A stretch of DNA of 64,000 nucleotides, from contig JAJGOT010000051.1 of assembly GCA_022457155.1 (NCBI GenBank), positions 1,985,001 through 2,049,000 on the forward strand. Reading direction: 5' to 3'. The notes below the pieces were generated by a model. It did not search any database and was not told the origin of the DNA. It worked only from the letters and a program-made list of their open reading frames with translations. The first letter of the stretch is position 1. Each line of letters opens with the position of its first letter. Of this stretch, positions 63,916 to 64,000 are shown piece by piece. The stretch comes from Cladopsammia gracilis (lineage: Eukaryota; Cnidaria; Anthozoa; Scleractinia; Dendrophylliidae). The position numbers and the translations under genes were made by a program.

Positions 63916-64000
63916 AATCTCTCAGCTCCCAAATTAAATTCTTCACCATCGATTGTATCTCTAAATGAAGCACTTTAATTCCTCTTTTAAGTCCCCATAA

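Overview
The window is nuclear DNA of an invertebrate animal, most likely a cnidarian and probably a stony coral. The evidence is two intron-rich metazoan genes, Polinton/Maverick DNA, a Penelope-type retroelement fragment with a GIY-YIG domain, a LINE fragment carrying a 2A-like motif, a tRNA-derived SINE and dense foldback/MITE insertions. The organism call is inference; no species-specific marker was identified.

Layout. 0-4.2 kb: mostly non-coding, with one possible first exon on the minus strand. 4.17-42.41 kb: a tandem segmental duplication (copy 1 at 4168-29850, copy 2 at 31065-42414). Each copy carries the same first three exons of an ecto-5'-nucleotidase gene (NT5E/CD73 family). The remaining four exons exist once, at 43.2-46.4 kb. 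Copy 2 plus these exons gives a complete 596-residue reading frame; copy 1 has an Asn-to-Ser change at a metal/phosphate-binding position. Intron 1 of both copies is filled by a 42-bp minisatellite. Because 42 bp is 14 codons, it creates long false ORFs on both strands.

The most striking object is in intron 1 of copy 1, at 10417-21091. It is a 10,675-bp Polinton-like element that is an almost perfect palindrome. Two head-to-head arms each carry an intact 1282-residue family-B DNA polymerase gene and a small zinc-finger ORF, joined by a 33-bp unpaired spacer. It starts AG and ends CT, and is flanked by the 6-bp direct repeat GTCAGG. The uninterrupted target survives in a neighbouring tandem unit at about 22.06 kb, so the insertion can be read directly. 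No integrase, ATPase, protease or capsid gene is present. It looks like a germline-fixed snap-back or defective-genome form of a Polinton. A second polymerase fragment (30107-31066), beside a 182-bp perfect-type hairpin (29851-30032), lies exactly at the junction of the segmental duplication.

46.4-60 kb: tail to tail with NT5E is a complete 17-exon histone-chaperone gene of the RBBP4/RBBP7 (CAF1 p48) family on the minus strand, 429 residues, with many MITEs in its introns. 60-64 kb: a tRNA-derived SINE, a foldback with a hammerhead-like core, and at the right edge a short ORF with a 2A-like DVEMNPGP motif typical of CR1-type LINEs.

Exon boundaries were derived by hand from splice signals, phase and family alignment; both multi-exon genes close in frame from start to stop. 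Statements about family residues come from general knowledge of these families, and no database search was run.
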